A stretch of 64,000 nt of DNA from Kribbella sandramycini (GCF_013131805.1 NZ_JABJRC010000004.1:1-64000), one strand, 5' to 3'; positions 1 through 8,932 are shown, counted from the first letter of the stretch. Notes: generated by a model from the sequence alone, not told the origin. Numbers and translations: made by a program.

Positions 1-67
1 GGTGTAACCGGCTGCTACCTGCTACCCGGCGCCGCCACCCCGCGTCATCACCGAAAGTCACAGCACA

Positions 68-102
68 GCCCGTGTCTCCCCGTCGGGGGCGCGGGCTTTT
101 TT
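68..102 (+). terminator. Rho-independent terminator reading rightward from the left edge
   Basis: A GC-rich stem (68-81 against 85-96, loop 82-84, one G-T wobble and a two-base bulge) is followed by six T at 97-102. It would end a plus-strand gene lying left of the window. It sits inside what should be the body of the minus-strand acyl-CoA synthetase, which marks the break in that gene. Confidence 0.75.
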
Positions 103-109
103 GGTTACG

Positions 110-823
110 GAGATTCCCATTCCAGTGGTACAGAGGGACCGGCAGGCAGAGGCGATCGTCTGCGGTGAAGGCGATCGTCTCGGTGACGAAGTAGCCGTTG
201 TTGAGGATGTTGTGGTGGCTGAGCGTTGCGCCCTTCGGGAAACCCGTTGTGCCGCTGGTGTACTGGATGTTGATCGGATCGTCGAAGGACAGCTCTGCCG
301 CGCGTCTGTGCAGCTCTGCGATCGGTACGCCGGCAGCGGCCTCGCGGAGGCTGTCCCAGTCACCAGTGCCGATGTAGACGAGCTCTTCGAGCGCAGGGCA
401 GTCCAGACGCACCTCCTCCACCATGGCGCGGTAGTCACTGGTCTTGAACTCGGTGGCCGAGACCAACAACCGCACGCCGGACTGGTTGAGCGCATAGGCC
501 AGCTCATGCGTGCGGTACGCCGGGTTGATGTTGACCAGGATCGCGCCCACAGTCGCCGTGGCGTACTGCGTGATCACCCACTCCGCGCAGTTCGGCGCCC
601 AGATGCCAACCCGGTCGCCCTTGCCGATTCCACGCGCCAGAAGCCCTCGCGAGACCAGATCGACCTCGGCGCCGAATTCGGCGTACGTCCACCGCCTGCC
701 GCTCTGCATCTCGACCAGCGCCTCCCGGTCGCCGTACTGCGCAACCGTCCGCCTGAGGTTCGCCCCGATCGTCTCCCCCAGCAACGGCACTTCGGAGATC
801 CCTGATGCGTAACTCGGAAACAC
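110..823 (-). pseudogene. Truncated AMP-binding acyl-CoA synthetase (FadD-like), N-terminal part only
   Basis: The GTG start at 823 follows an AGGAGG with six-base spacing. The first ~240 codons read as a normal acyl-activating enzyme: an N-terminal AEFGAEV / GDRVGIWAPNCAEWV region, then the AMP-binding P-loop YTSGTTGFPKG and the LPVPLYH segment. Family members are about 540 residues and continue past this point with a CFG-type motif, the YGxTE motif and a C-terminal lid. Here homology stops near 110-122 and the frame runs into a terminator pointing the other way. The adenylation core is therefore incomplete, and a working enzyme is not expected. The frame stays open to the window edge, but its last ~35 codons do not resemble the family. 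A deletion, an insertion or an assembly join are all possible. Confidence 0.7.
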
Positions 824-871
824 TCGCGCCTCCTGATGAGTCGGCAGTGGCTAGCGCCGAGTCTAGGACGG

Positions 872-1645
872 TCAGCGGAAGAGTTGCAGCGTTCGATGCC
901 AGGGGTTGGCCCGGAGCCGCGGGTTCAGCAGCGCGACGGCGACGCAGTACTTACTGACCTGGATCGTCCGGGCCCCGAGCTCCCGCAGTACCTGATCGGC
1001 GACTCCCGCGCGCCCAGCTGTCTTGCTCTCCACCAGTACGACGTCCGGCCGCGCTTGGACGCTGTGGCGCGCGTCAGTGAACCGCAGGTCCACATCACAC
1101 GTCAGCCGCGCATGGCCGGTCGGGTCGACCAGAGTGCTGCGCCGGTACGTCGTCTTCAGCGCCGGAGCCAGCCCAGGCTCAGGCCGGACGCCGTACTCGG
1201 CGTGGAGCCGTTCGGCCACGAAGTTCCAGGCATCGGGGTTCAGCCGGCCGCGGTCCGCCAGCGGGTAGCCCACGCGGGACTTGATCGTCTCGGACCGCCC
1301 TCCTTTGAGCTTGAGCTCCAGACTGCACTCGCCACTGTCCAGATAGGCGCGGGTCCGCAACTTGTACCGACGGCGACGCCGCTGGAGGTGCTGGCGATAG
1401 AGCTCGTGCTCTGCAGTGTCGAAGTACACCGACTCGTACCGGAACGCCGTCTGGTCGTCGATCCGCAGCGCAGCGAACGTCCCTTGCAGCCGTGCAGCCA
1501 GCTCGACGAACGTCTCAAGCGGTAGTAGGTACTTGCGGTCGACCCGAACCTGCAGCGCTGCCTCGGCCAGCACCTCGGGCAGTGTGATCGTCGGAAGGGC
1601 CTCCAAGACACCTGCCATCGCCGCAGTGGTTCTGGCGGTGCTCAT
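872..1645 (-). CDS. VTC-domain polyphosphate polymerase-like protein
   Basis: A 257-residue soluble protein of the VTC fold, the triphosphate-tunnel family that holds the catalytic core of yeast polyphosphate polymerase Vtc4. The expected basic and acidic tunnel residues are visible: RVDRKY (34-39), YFDT (74-77), KLRTRAY (95-101), ELKLK (110-114), VESK (205-208) and SKY (231-233). Its ATG overlaps the stop of the upstream DUF4956 gene by four bases (ATGA), so the two are translationally coupled. VTC and DUF4956 proteins often co-occur in bacteria, commonly with a CotH kinase that is absent here. Synthesis of polyphosphate, or binding of a triphosphate, is inferred from the fold. The substrate is not known from sequence. 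Confidence 0.85.
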   Translation of the reverse strand: MSTARTTAAMAGVLEALPTITLPEVLAEAALQVRVDRKYLLPLETFVELAARLQGTFAALRIDDQTAFRYESVYFDTAEHELYRQHLQRRRRRYKLRTRAYLDSGECSLELKLKGGRSETIKSRVGYPLADRGRLNPDAWNFVAERLHAEYGVRPEPGLAPALKTTYRRSTLVDPTGHARLTCDVDLRFTDARHSVQARPDVVLVESKTAGRAGVADQVLRELGARTIQVSKYCVAVALLNPRLRANPWHRTLQLFR

Positions 1646-2238
1646 GCGGCGAACTGGTGGACAGGCGCCGGCCGATTCGCGCGGGTCGCATCCGTACGCC
1701 GCCGGTAGCGCACGTCAACCACCGTGGTGTCAGTCACCAGATCCAGGTCCAGAACCACGAAATACTTGACCTCCGCACCCAGCAGTTGCTCCAGCACCGG
1801 ACGGATGTCGCTGACCTGCGGATAGGCGCGGTCGAGCACCACCTTCTGCCGGTGCGAACGGCTGATCAGCCGCGGGTGATCGACGCCGTACATGACCGCC
1901 ACCAGCAACAGGCTCAGCACCGGCGCCAGCCACACCGGACCGGGATGCAGCCCGTTTACGAGCCCCATCGCCAGTGCGACGAAGTAGTAGGCCACCTCCT
2001 CCTGAGTGATCGAGTCGGACCGGAGGCGAATGATCGACAAGATGCCGAACAGACCGAGGCCCAGTCCAGCTCCGGCGCCGCTGTCGGCCAGCATCGCGGT
2101 CACCGCCAGCACACCGACGTTCAGCGCGACGTAGGCCAACAGCAGGTCCCGCCGGTGGTAGCGGCGGAAGTAGATGCCGTAAGCAAGCAGGCCGACAGCC
2201 AGCAGATCGGCTGGTAGCGCAATGGCCAGACCGGTCAT
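1642..2238 (-). CDS. DUF4956 membrane protein
   Basis: 198 residues. The N-terminal ~110 residues are strongly hydrophobic with about four membrane helices. A conserved-looking FGILSIIRLRSDSITQEEVAYYF stretch is typical of DUF4956. The C-terminal ~80 residues form a soluble cytoplasmic domain with alternating strands (KYFVVLDLDLVTDTTVVDVRYR). No function is established for the family; it is repeatedly found beside VTC proteins and may anchor or feed the polymerase at the membrane. It sits 78 bases downstream of the response-regulator gene on the same strand and overlaps the VTC gene by four bases. Confidence 0.85.
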   Translation of the reverse strand: MTGLAIALPADLLAVGLLAYGIYFRRYHRRDLLLAYVALNVGVLAVTAMLADSGAGAGLGLGLFGILSIIRLRSDSITQEEVAYYFVALAMGLVNGLHPGPVWLAPVLSLLLVAVMYGVDHPRLISRSHRQKVVLDRAYPQVSDIRPVLEQLLGAEVKYFVVLDLDLVTDTTVVDVRYRRRTDATRANRPAPVHQFAA

Positions 2239-2316
2239 GGTTCCTCCTCGGTTCGTTGGTGTCGTCCACTCTGGGCAGGCACCGTGAGACCGAGCTGAGC
2301 CGGTGATGAGAGGGTT

Positions 2317-2982
2317 CTAAGGCAGCAGGCGGTAGCCCATACCGCGGACGGTCTCGATCCGGTCCTGGCCGAGCTTGCGGCGCAGGTAGCGGATGTACAC
2401 GTCGACGACGTTCGATCCGGGGTCGAAGTCGAAACCCCAGACCTGGGAGAGCAGTTGCTCACGCGACAGCACCTGGTCCGGATGCCGGCAGAACATCTCC
2501 GCGAGCAGGAACTCCCGCGCAGTCAGGTCGACACTGCGATCGCCGACGATTGCGCGGCGGGTGCGCAGGTCGAGCTCCAGCTCGCCTACGCGCAGCACGG
2601 TGGCGTCCGGCGTACCGGTACCGTCGCTGCGTAGGCGCAAGCGAATCCTGGCCAGCAGCTCCTCGAACGCGAACGGTTTGGCCAGGTAGTCGTCCGCACC
2701 GCCCTGCAGACCAGCCACTGTGTCCCGGACGCTGTCGCGGGCGGTCAGAATCACCACAGGGATCGTGACTCGGGCCTCGCGCAACCGCCGCAGCACTGTG
2801 AAGCCGTCCACGCGCGGCAGACCGATGTCGAGCACCAGTAGGTCATACGCGCCGCTGACCGCTTCGGCGTACGCCGTCTCGCCGTCGCCGACGACTGTGG
2901 TGACGAACCCGTTCCCACGTAGTCCGCGCTCGACGAAGGATGCGATTCGCTCCTCGTCCTCAGCGATCAGGATCCGGCTCAT
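2317..2982 (-). CDS. OmpR/PhoB-family response regulator
   Basis: 221 residues. The receiver domain (1-~115) has acidic residues E8-D9-E10, the phospho-acceptor D52 in LDIGLP, the TAR motif and a conserved Lys in LAKPF. The C-terminal winged helix (~125-221) has the usual DPGSNVVDVYIRYLRRKLG recognition segment and ends in GMGYRL. The gene follows its histidine kinase with a four-base overlap, so the two are a cognate pair. By position its most likely local targets are the DUF4956 and VTC genes downstream. Confidence 0.95.
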   Translation of the reverse strand: MSRILIAEDEERIASFVERGLRGNGFVTTVVGDGETAYAEAVSGAYDLLVLDIGLPRVDGFTVLRRLREARVTIPVVILTARDSVRDTVAGLQGGADDYLAKPFAFEELLARIRLRLRSDGTGTPDATVLRVGELELDLRTRRAIVGDRSVDLTAREFLLAEMFCRHPDQVLSREQLLSQVWGFDFDPGSNVVDVYIRYLRRKLGQDRIETVRGMGYRLLP

Positions 2983-4367
2983 TCACGCACCTCCGGCAAT
3001 GTGATCTCGAAACGCGCACCGGGACCGTTCTGCGGTACCACCTGGACAGAACCACCATGTGCCAACGCAATCGACCGGACGATCGACAGCCCCAGCCCTG
3101 CACCTTCAGCGCGGGCCTGGTCAGCGCCGCGGGCGAAGCGGTCGAAGATCCGGTCGACATCCGCCGCTGGCACACCTCGACCCGCATCGGAGACCCACAA
3201 AGTCACCTGACCGTCCAGCACCCGCGAGCCGACTGCGATCCGGTCTCCGGGCTCAGTGTGCCGGACGGCGTTCGCAACGAGTTGCATCAACGCCTGTGTG
3301 AGCCGCTGTCCGTCCGCAGTCACGACCGCGTCGGCTGTCTCATCGACCCGCCACTGCCGCTCTGCCATCGGACGTGCCTTGGCCACCACCTCGACCACCA
3401 GCTCGGTCAGGTTGACCTCGGCCACCGCCAAGAAGTCCGGACGGTCGCTCTTGGCCAGCACGAGCAGGTCGTCGACGATTCGGTTCATCCGGCTCAGCTC
3501 GTCCAGTACGAGCGCCTTCGTCCGCTCCTGGTCGGCCGGGTCGTCGCTCATCAGCTCGAGATGGCCGCGGATCACCGTGATCGGCGTACGGAGTTCATGA
3601 CCGGCGTTGTCGGCAAACTCGCGCTGCGCGACGAACGCGGCCTCCAGCCGGTCCAGCATCGTGTTGAAGGTCCGCCCGAGCTGGGCGACGTCATCGGAAC
3701 CGACAACCTCGATCCGGCGCCGCAGGTCGGACTCGCTGATCCGCTCCGCCGTACTGCGGAGTTGGCGGATCGGTGCGAGTAGTCGGCCGGTTACCAGCCA
3801 GCATGCCGCTGCAGCCAGGGCGAGCGTGCCAGCAGCGACGACGACCAGTGCTTTGGCCGCATCCCGCGACGGCTGGGCGATGACGTCCCGGAACTCGACA
3901 ATGACCAGCTGGGCCCGGACCGGCCGCTCGCCGAGCTGCACCGGCAGCACGCCGTACCGGACTTTGCCCGCTGCGCTCCCCTTCCAGCCGTACGTCGGTT
4001 CGGTGGCCCCGGCGATGCTGCGGACGAACGCCTCGTCGGTGTCGAGACGAGCCGGCGGTGCGCCTTGGCCGCGGCGGTAGGGACGACCGTCGACGATGCT
4101 GAAGAACGTCTCGGAGTCGTTGGGCAGATTCAGCTGCAGCCAGCGCTCCAGAAGCTCCTCGGGTGTCCGCGCGGCCGAGGAAGCGGCGTACCCGCGGAAC
4201 TTGGCGGCCTCGTGGCTGAGCTCACGGTCCGCAGCCGAGTCGGAACGGGCCGACAGCACCTGCCAGGTCACTACGACCACTGCGATCATCGCGAGCGCGA
4301 GCACACTCAGCAGCCAGGAGATGATCCGCACGCGCGCGCTGGCGAGCGGCCTCCTCAGCGGGCCCAC
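2979..4367 (-). CDS. HAMP-containing sensor histidine kinase
   Basis: 462 residues. Membrane helix ~13-37 is followed by an extracytoplasmic sensor of ~130 residues, a second helix around 168-193 and a HAMP linker. The H-box GHELRTPITVI has its phosphorylated His near 257. N-box (LVANAVRHTEPGD), G1 (DAGRGVP), F (FDRFAR) and G2 (GAGLGLSIV) motifs complete an intact ATPase domain. The signal sensed cannot be read from the sequence. Three bases separate it from the preceding small membrane-protein gene, so that protein may act with the sensor. Confidence 0.95.
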   Translation of the reverse strand: MGPLRRPLASARVRIISWLLSVLALAMIAVVVVTWQVLSARSDSAADRELSHEAAKFRGYAASSAARTPEELLERWLQLNLPNDSETFFSIVDGRPYRRGQGAPPARLDTDEAFVRSIAGATEPTYGWKGSAAGKVRYGVLPVQLGERPVRAQLVIVEFRDVIAQPSRDAAKALVVVAAGTLALAAAACWLVTGRLLAPIRQLRSTAERISESDLRRRIEVVGSDDVAQLGRTFNTMLDRLEAAFVAQREFADNAGHELRTPITVIRGHLELMSDDPADQERTKALVLDELSRMNRIVDDLLVLAKSDRPDFLAVAEVNLTELVVEVVAKARPMAERQWRVDETADAVVTADGQRLTQALMQLVANAVRHTEPGDRIAVGSRVLDGQVTLWVSDAGRGVPAADVDRIFDRFARGADQARAEGAGLGLSIVRSIALAHGGSVQVVPQNGPGARFEITLPEVRE

Positions 4368-4370
4368 CGC

Positions 4371-4667
4371 TCAGCCATCGTCATCCGGACCGTCGTCGGC
4401 GTCGTGGTCGTCGTTGTCGTCCGGCCCGTCGTCGTCGCCGGCGGTCCGCACCGGCGCCGGAGAGACCTGGCCCGCACCTCGTTCCGCGGCCGGCGGACCG
4501 GTCGTCGGGCGCGCCGAACCCGGCGTGATGACCACCGTCTCCCCCAGCTCCGGACCGCTGCGATCGGCCAGCCATTTGGGCAGAAAGAGGCCCACCGCCG
4601 CGAGCACAGCGGCGACAACGCCGTACACCACTCGTGGAGACCGCACAGTCAGACTCTGCGATCCCAC
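4371..4667 (-). CDS. Small single-pass membrane protein with acidic tail, upstream of the histidine kinase
   Basis: 98 residues: a short basic N-terminus, one membrane helix (~12-31), a Pro/Ala/Gly linker, and a final ~22 residues made mostly of Asp, Gly and Pro (DDDGPDDNDDHDADDGPDDDG pattern). No family recognised. It is the first gene of the kinase/regulator group and lies three bases before the kinase start. The helix followed by a hydrophilic tail would place the acidic region outside the cell. A role in binding cations or in modulating the neighbouring sensor is a guess from position and composition. Confidence 0.6.
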   Translation of the reverse strand: MGSQSLTVRSPRVVYGVVAAVLAAVGLFLPKWLADRSGPELGETVVITPGSARPTTGPPAAERGAGQVSPAPVRTAGDDDGPDDNDDHDADDGPDDDG

Positions 4668-4842
4668 CCGAAGAGCCGCATGAGCCGAACATTACAGAGC
4701 TCTCATGTGGACAACGGTTCTTGCAGCCGCACGTGCAGTGGAAACAGGGGGTGGACGGCAAGCAATGTCCTTGCCAACTCTCCGTCACATTGGTCGCGCT
4801 GCGTGGTTGGACCGTTACCTTGGATCGGAGAGGTGTGAGGCG

Positions 4843-6306
4843 ATGGGCCGAACCGATGAGGGTTACGCCCGCAGCGACCGTCCGCCCGGACGTACCGCCG
4901 AGGCGGCACAACGTACCGCTGCGGTAGGCGAGCGCGTCCGGGAGCTGGGCAACCTCCTGGCCGACGCGCTGGCGATCGATGTGCACAGCACCGACCTGCA
5001 GACGCTGAAGCGGGCTCCGCGCCGCGCTCCGCCAACGGTGCCGGCTGCTGATCTCACTGCGCGTCCCGGGCCGGTCTGGGACGCGTTCGTGCCTCAGGCG
5101 CCCGGACCGTTCCGCTGGTGGGGCGCCGAACGCCGGTACGCGCGCCGGCTGGCAGCGGCCGAGGACAGGTTCGCAGAGGCGATCGAGCGGCACCGGATCG
5201 CCGAAGAGAACCGGAGGGACCGCGTTGCCCGAGCGCTACGCGAGCAGGTCGACCAGCAGCGTCGGCTGGATGAGGCGACCGCGGAGCAGCACGCTCGCGT
5301 CGACGCCTACCAGAGGGCAGTAGTGAGCCACGACCGCGCCGCGGTGACTCGCTACTTCCAGAAAGCCTTGGAGCGAGTGAACGAGCCACTCGGCTTTCCC
5401 CGACGTCGGCGCGTCAGCTACGTGCCGGAGTCGACCTTGCTGGCCGTCGAGTGGGACCTGCCGGAGATGTCGGTCGTGCCGCGCGAGGCGTCGTACCGGT
5501 ACGACCGGGAGGCGGACGCCGTCGTCGCCGTGCCTCGCCCGGAGAAGGAGGTGCGACTGCTCTACCAGCAGCTGGTCGCACAGCTGGCGCTGCGGGCGCT
5601 GCACCTGATCTTCGGCAGCGATCGGTACTGCGTCGTCGATACCATCGTGTTCAACGGGATGGTCGAAGCGGTGGACCTACCGACCGGCCAGACGGTGCGG
5701 CCGTGCCTGATTACGCTGCGGGCCACTCGAGAGCAGTTTCAGGCACTGGTACTCGACCAGCTCGACCCGGTGGCCTGCGTCCGGCACTACTTCGCCGCAG
5801 AGGTGTCCCGGCATCCGGAGGAGCTACAGCCGGTCGAGCCGGTGCTGGAGTTCGACCTCGCAGACCCACGGACCATCGAACCGATCGATGTGCTCAGCGA
5901 GATCGACAGCCGGCCCAACCTGCTCGATCTGACCCCGGACTCGTTCGAACACCTCGTCCAGAACCTCCTGACCCGGATGGGCCTGGAGACGCGCCTCTTC
6001 CGGCGCGGCACCGATGGCGGGATCGACTGCGTCGCCTACGACCCACGGCCGATCACCGGCGGCAAGTTCGTCGTCCAGGCCAAGCTCTGGACCCGCACCG
6101 TGCCGCCCTCCGCCGTCCGCGACCTGTTCGGCACCGTCGTGGACGCCGGCGCCACCAAAGGCATCCTCATCACCACCAGCGGTTTCGGACCCACCAGCTA
6201 CCAGTTCGCCACCGGCAAACCACTCCAGCTCATCGACGGCACGGCTCTACTGGCCCTCTGTCATCTGCATGACATCCCGGCCCGAATCATCCCCCGCGCC
6301 AGCTGA
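4843..6306 (+). CDS. Orphan Mrr-like restriction endonuclease-fold protein with coiled-coil N-terminal half
   Basis: 487 residues from the ATG at 4843, chosen for the GGAGAGG upstream; an in-frame start exists further upstream at 4705 but is not needed. Residues ~105-180 are charged and heptad-like (coiled coil). The C-terminal ~115 residues are an Mrr-type nuclease domain: FEHLVQNLL helix, GTDGGIDC with catalytic Asp near 393, and VQAK with the catalytic Gln-x-Lys near 410, then ILITTSGF. No methyltransferase, specificity subunit or DndBCDE-like gene is adjacent, so this is either a modification-dependent nuclease or a stand-alone DNA-processing enzyme. The middle domain (~180-370) is not recognised. 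Confidence 0.8.
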   Translation: MGRTDEGYARSDRPPGRTAEAAQRTAAVGERVRELGNLLADALAIDVHSTDLQTLKRAPRRAPPTVPAADLTARPGPVWDAFVPQAPGPFRWWGAERRYARRLAAAEDRFAEAIERHRIAEENRRDRVARALREQVDQQRRLDEATAEQHARVDAYQRAVVSHDRAAVTRYFQKALERVNEPLGFPRRRRVSYVPESTLLAVEWDLPEMSVVPREASYRYDREADAVVAVPRPEKEVRLLYQQLVAQLALRALHLIFGSDRYCVVDTIVFNGMVEAVDLPTGQTVRPCLITLRATREQFQALVLDQLDPVACVRHYFAAEVSRHPEELQPVEPVLEFDLADPRTIEPIDVLSEIDSRPNLLDLTPDSFEHLVQNLLTRMGLETRLFRRGTDGGIDCVAYDPRPITGGKFVVQAKLWTRTVPPSAVRDLFGTVVDAGATKGILITTSGFGPTSYQFATGKPLQLIDGTALLALCHLHDIPARIIPRAS

Positions 6307-6347
6307 TCACGCTCCGTTGCCCGTGGGGAGGTGTCACACTAACGCCC

Positions 6348-6968
6348 ATGGAAACTGGGGTGACGGTTGTCGGATCAGGTCAGGTCAGTACGGCGCCCGA
6401 CGTACTACGGGTGTCTCTCAGCGTGGAGCACGTCGCACCGGACGTGGCTGCCGCGGTCGCACAGGTCGGTGAGCGCACGGATGCGGTGATCGCTGCACTC
6501 CGCGAGCAGGGTGTCGCGCAGTCCGATATCGGCACCACGACAGTGAACGTCTACCAGGAGTACCGCGAGCCGGGCGCCGCACCGGCGTACCGGGGCGCGC
6601 ACCAGCTCACAGTCACCACCAAGGACCTCACCGGCTTCGGCGCGCTGCTGAACGCCGCAGTGGCCGCGGCGGGTAACAACCTCGGTCTGCAGTCGCTGCA
6701 GTTCGACGTCCAGGAAAAGTCCGCACTGCTGACCCGTGCCCGGGAGCTGGCGTTCGAGCAGGCGCGGGACAAGGCGACCGAGCTGGCTGCGCTGGCCGGC
6801 TTCTCACTCGGCTCCGTCACGGCCATCACCGAGACCCACGGCCAGGCGCCGCGGTTCGAGGCCCAGGCCGCAGGGGCGAAGCTGGCGTTCGACTCCGCGG
6901 TCAACGTCGTCCCGGGCGATCAGACCGTCGAGGTGTCGCTCGAGGTCCACTTCTCCTGGGGAGCGTAA
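6348..6968 (+). CDS. SIMPL-domain protein
   Basis: 206 residues. Begins directly with the TVVGSGQVSTAPDVLRVSLSV strand pattern of the SIMPL (DUF541) fold and lacks a signal peptide, so it is probably cytoplasmic. Family members are of unclear function; a few are linked to kinase signalling or the cell envelope. The ATG at 6348 is preceded by GGGGAGG. The metallophosphoesterase gene follows after seven bases, suggesting co-transcription. Confidence 0.85.
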   Translation: METGVTVVGSGQVSTAPDVLRVSLSVEHVAPDVAAAVAQVGERTDAVIAALREQGVAQSDIGTTTVNVYQEYREPGAAPAYRGAHQLTVTTKDLTGFGALLNAAVAAAGNNLGLQSLQFDVQEKSALLTRARELAFEQARDKATELAALAGFSLGSVTAITETHGQAPRFEAQAAGAKLAFDSAVNVVPGDQTVEVSLEVHFSWGA

Positions 6969-6975
6969 GGCTGAT

Positions 6976-7761
6976 ATGACGCGGGTCTTCGCCGTCAGTG
7001 ACATCCACGGGCACCCCGAGAAGCTGCAGGCCTCCCTGCTGGCTGCCGGTCTGACCGACGACGACGGCAACTGGGCCGGCGCGGATGCGCGGCTGTGGGT
7101 GCTGGGCGACTTCTTCGACCGCGGTCCGGACGGAATCGGCGCACTGCGCTTCGTCCGGGCCCTGGTCGACCAGGCGCCCGCGGAGGCGGTCAACGTGCTG
7201 CTCGGCAACCACGAGATCCTGGCGCTCGGCATGCGCAAGTTCGGCGACACCTTCGTCCCGCACGAGGGCATCACCAGCCGCAGCTTCGAACGGTCCTGGG
7301 CGCTGAACGGCGGCCAGGACCGCGACCAGGAGCTACTCAGCGACGACGATGTCGCCTGGCTGCTGGACCGGCCGCTGCTCGGTCTGGACGCCGACCACCT
7401 GCTGATGCACTCGGACACCGCGGAGTACGTCGAATGGGGTGACACCCTCGACCAGATCAACACCCGCGCCCACGCCGACCTGCACAGCGACGACATCGTG
7501 CTCTGGTGGGAGATCTGGCGCCGGATGACGGCGCGCTACGCGTTCCGCGGCCCAGGGGGCCCCGAGATCGCCCGCATCCTGCTCCAGGCCCTTGGCGGCC
7601 GCCGGATCGTCCACGGCCACAGCATCGTCGCGGACCAGCTCGGCATCCTCCCGCAGTTCCTGACCGGCCCCCACCTGTACGCCGAGGAGCTGGTTCTCGG
7701 TATCGACGGCGGCGCGTTCGACGGCGGCCCCTGTCTGGTTGTGGAGCTGGAGCAGCCGTAG
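6976..7761 (+). CDS. Calcineurin-like metallophosphoesterase
   Basis: 261 residues with the full metal-binding signature: DIHGH (9-13), GDFFDRG, LGNHE and HGHSIVAD, in the order and spacing of bacterial serine/threonine-type or diadenosine-tetraphosphatase-like phosphoesterases. The ATG at 6976 lies seven bases after the SIMPL stop. Substrate not predictable. Confidence 0.9.
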   Translation: MTRVFAVSDIHGHPEKLQASLLAAGLTDDDGNWAGADARLWVLGDFFDRGPDGIGALRFVRALVDQAPAEAVNVLLGNHEILALGMRKFGDTFVPHEGITSRSFERSWALNGGQDRDQELLSDDDVAWLLDRPLLGLDADHLLMHSDTAEYVEWGDTLDQINTRAHADLHSDDIVLWWEIWRRMTARYAFRGPGGPEIARILLQALGGRRIVHGHSIVADQLGILPQFLTGPHLYAEELVLGIDGGAFDGGPCLVVELEQP

Positions 7762-7764
7762 GGA

Positions 7765-8175
7765 ATGCCCGCACAGGGCAAGTGGTTGAAAACCGTCATG
7801 GCTGACAAGACGCGGAAGTTGCCCGGCGCCGACCACCCGATCACGATCGCGAAGAACCCGGACCGAGTGGTCGTGAAGCTCGGCGACCTGGTCCTGGCGG
7901 ACACCCGCGACGCGCTGTCGCTCCAGGAGTCGACGTACCCGGCCGTCCAGTACCTGCCCCGGGCGAATGTGGACTTCACGGCGCTGGAGCGGACCGAGCA
8001 CACGACGTACTGCCCCTACAAGGGTGACGCTGCCTACTACAGCATCATGGCGGCCGGCGCCGACGGCGAGAACGCGGTCTGGACGTACGAGCAGCCGTAC
8101 GACGCGGTCGCCGACATCCGCGACCACGTCGCCTTCTACCCGAACAAGGTGACCATCGAGATCATCGCGGACTGA
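7765..8175 (+). CDS. DUF427 domain protein
   Basis: 136 residues from the ATG at 7765; a later ATG at 7798 would also fit the family length. The core shows the DUF427 signature: alternating strands with YPAVQYLPR, the Thr/Cys-rich TTYCPYKGDA and AWTYxxPY-like region, then VAFYPNKV. The family is small and functionally uncharacterised. Three bases separate it from the phosphoesterase. Its end overlaps the convergent hydrolase gene by 14 bases. Confidence 0.85.
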   Translation: MPAQGKWLKTVMADKTRKLPGADHPITIAKNPDRVVVKLGDLVLADTRDALSLQESTYPAVQYLPRANVDFTALERTEHTTYCPYKGDAAYYSIMAAGADGENAVWTYEQPYDAVADIRDHVAFYPNKVTIEIIAD

Positions 8176-8932
8176 GGAACGTCCGTAGCACCGGTGCGAG
8201 CAGCTCCGGTGCGACTACGTGGCCCTGGTCGGGCAACTCGGTCAGAGTGCCCGCGCTGAGCAGCTTCACAGCTCGGTGCGCGGCATCGACCATGAACGGC
8301 GGTGATGCCGTCCCGGCCAGGACCAGCGTCGGTTGGCTGATCCCGGCGAGCAGCTCAGCCGGGAGGCCTCCGCCGCGGGCGCCGTGATCCATGACGGCGA
8401 AGTCGTAGGCCAGAGTCGGTGCCAGCTCGGCCACACCGGGCGATCCGGCGAATTCCAGCGCCTCAGCCGTCGGCATCCCGGCCATGACCAGGAAGAGCTC
8501 GACAGCCTCCCGGTTCTGCCCATCCGCGAGCAGGCTGAGCACCTGAGCGCCGTCCTCGCTGGAGTCGACGTCGTCCGACCCGTACGGCGGTTCGTGCAGC
8601 ACAACCCGGCTGAACGGCAGACCGCTGCCCGCCGCAATCGCCGTCAGGCCCGCGCCGGAGGAGTGTCCGTAGACCGCCGCACCGCCACCGAGCGCCTGGA
8701 CCAGCGCAGCGATGTCCTCGACCTCACGCTGCACGACGTACGCCGTACTGTCGCCGGAGTCACCGCGGCCGCGCCGGTCGTAGCTGATGACGTCGAATGA
8801 ACCCGCCAGCTCGTCGGCGAGCGGTCTGAGGGCGTTGCGGTCGCACAGTGCACCCGGTACCAGGACGAGTGGCGCGCCCCGGCCCACTCGGTCGTACGCG
8901 ATCGCCGTACCGTCTGCGGAAGTCACGTGCAT
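8162..8932 (-). CDS. Alpha/beta hydrolase
   Basis: 256 residues from the ATG at 8932, which has GGAGG upstream. Oxyanion region LVPGALCDRN, nucleophile elbow GHSSGAG, and the catalytic His in DQGHVV near the C-terminus are present. The acid residue is probably in the VLAGTAS-flanked strand. The length and the DGTAIAYDRVGRG opening match small-molecule esterases or haloperoxidase-like hydrolases. Substrate unknown. Confidence 0.88.
   Translation of the reverse strand: MHVTSADGTAIAYDRVGRGAPLVLVPGALCDRNALRPLADELAGSFDVISYDRRGRGDSGDSTAYVVQREVEDIAALVQALGGGAAVYGHSSGAGLTAIAAGSGLPFSRVVLHEPPYGSDDVDSSEDGAQVLSLLADGQNREAVELFLVMAGMPTAEALEFAGSPGVAELAPTLAYDFAVMDHGARGGGLPAELLAGISQPTLVLAGTASPPFMVDAAHRAVKLLSAGTLTELPDQGHVVAPELLAPVLRTFLSPR

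Noticed and set aside
1..60. tRNA 3' end at the left edge, which would suggest an integration site
   Set aside because: No TTC-arm or CCA-like end could be built from these bases.
101..805. 234-codon plus-strand gene at the left end
   Set aside because: Antisense of the acyl-CoA synthetase fragment, whose AMP-binding motif and ribosome site are on the minus strand.
4381..5193. 270-codon minus-strand gene opposite the start of the nuclease
   Set aside because: Overlaps both the small membrane protein and the nuclease, no start signal or recognisable domains.
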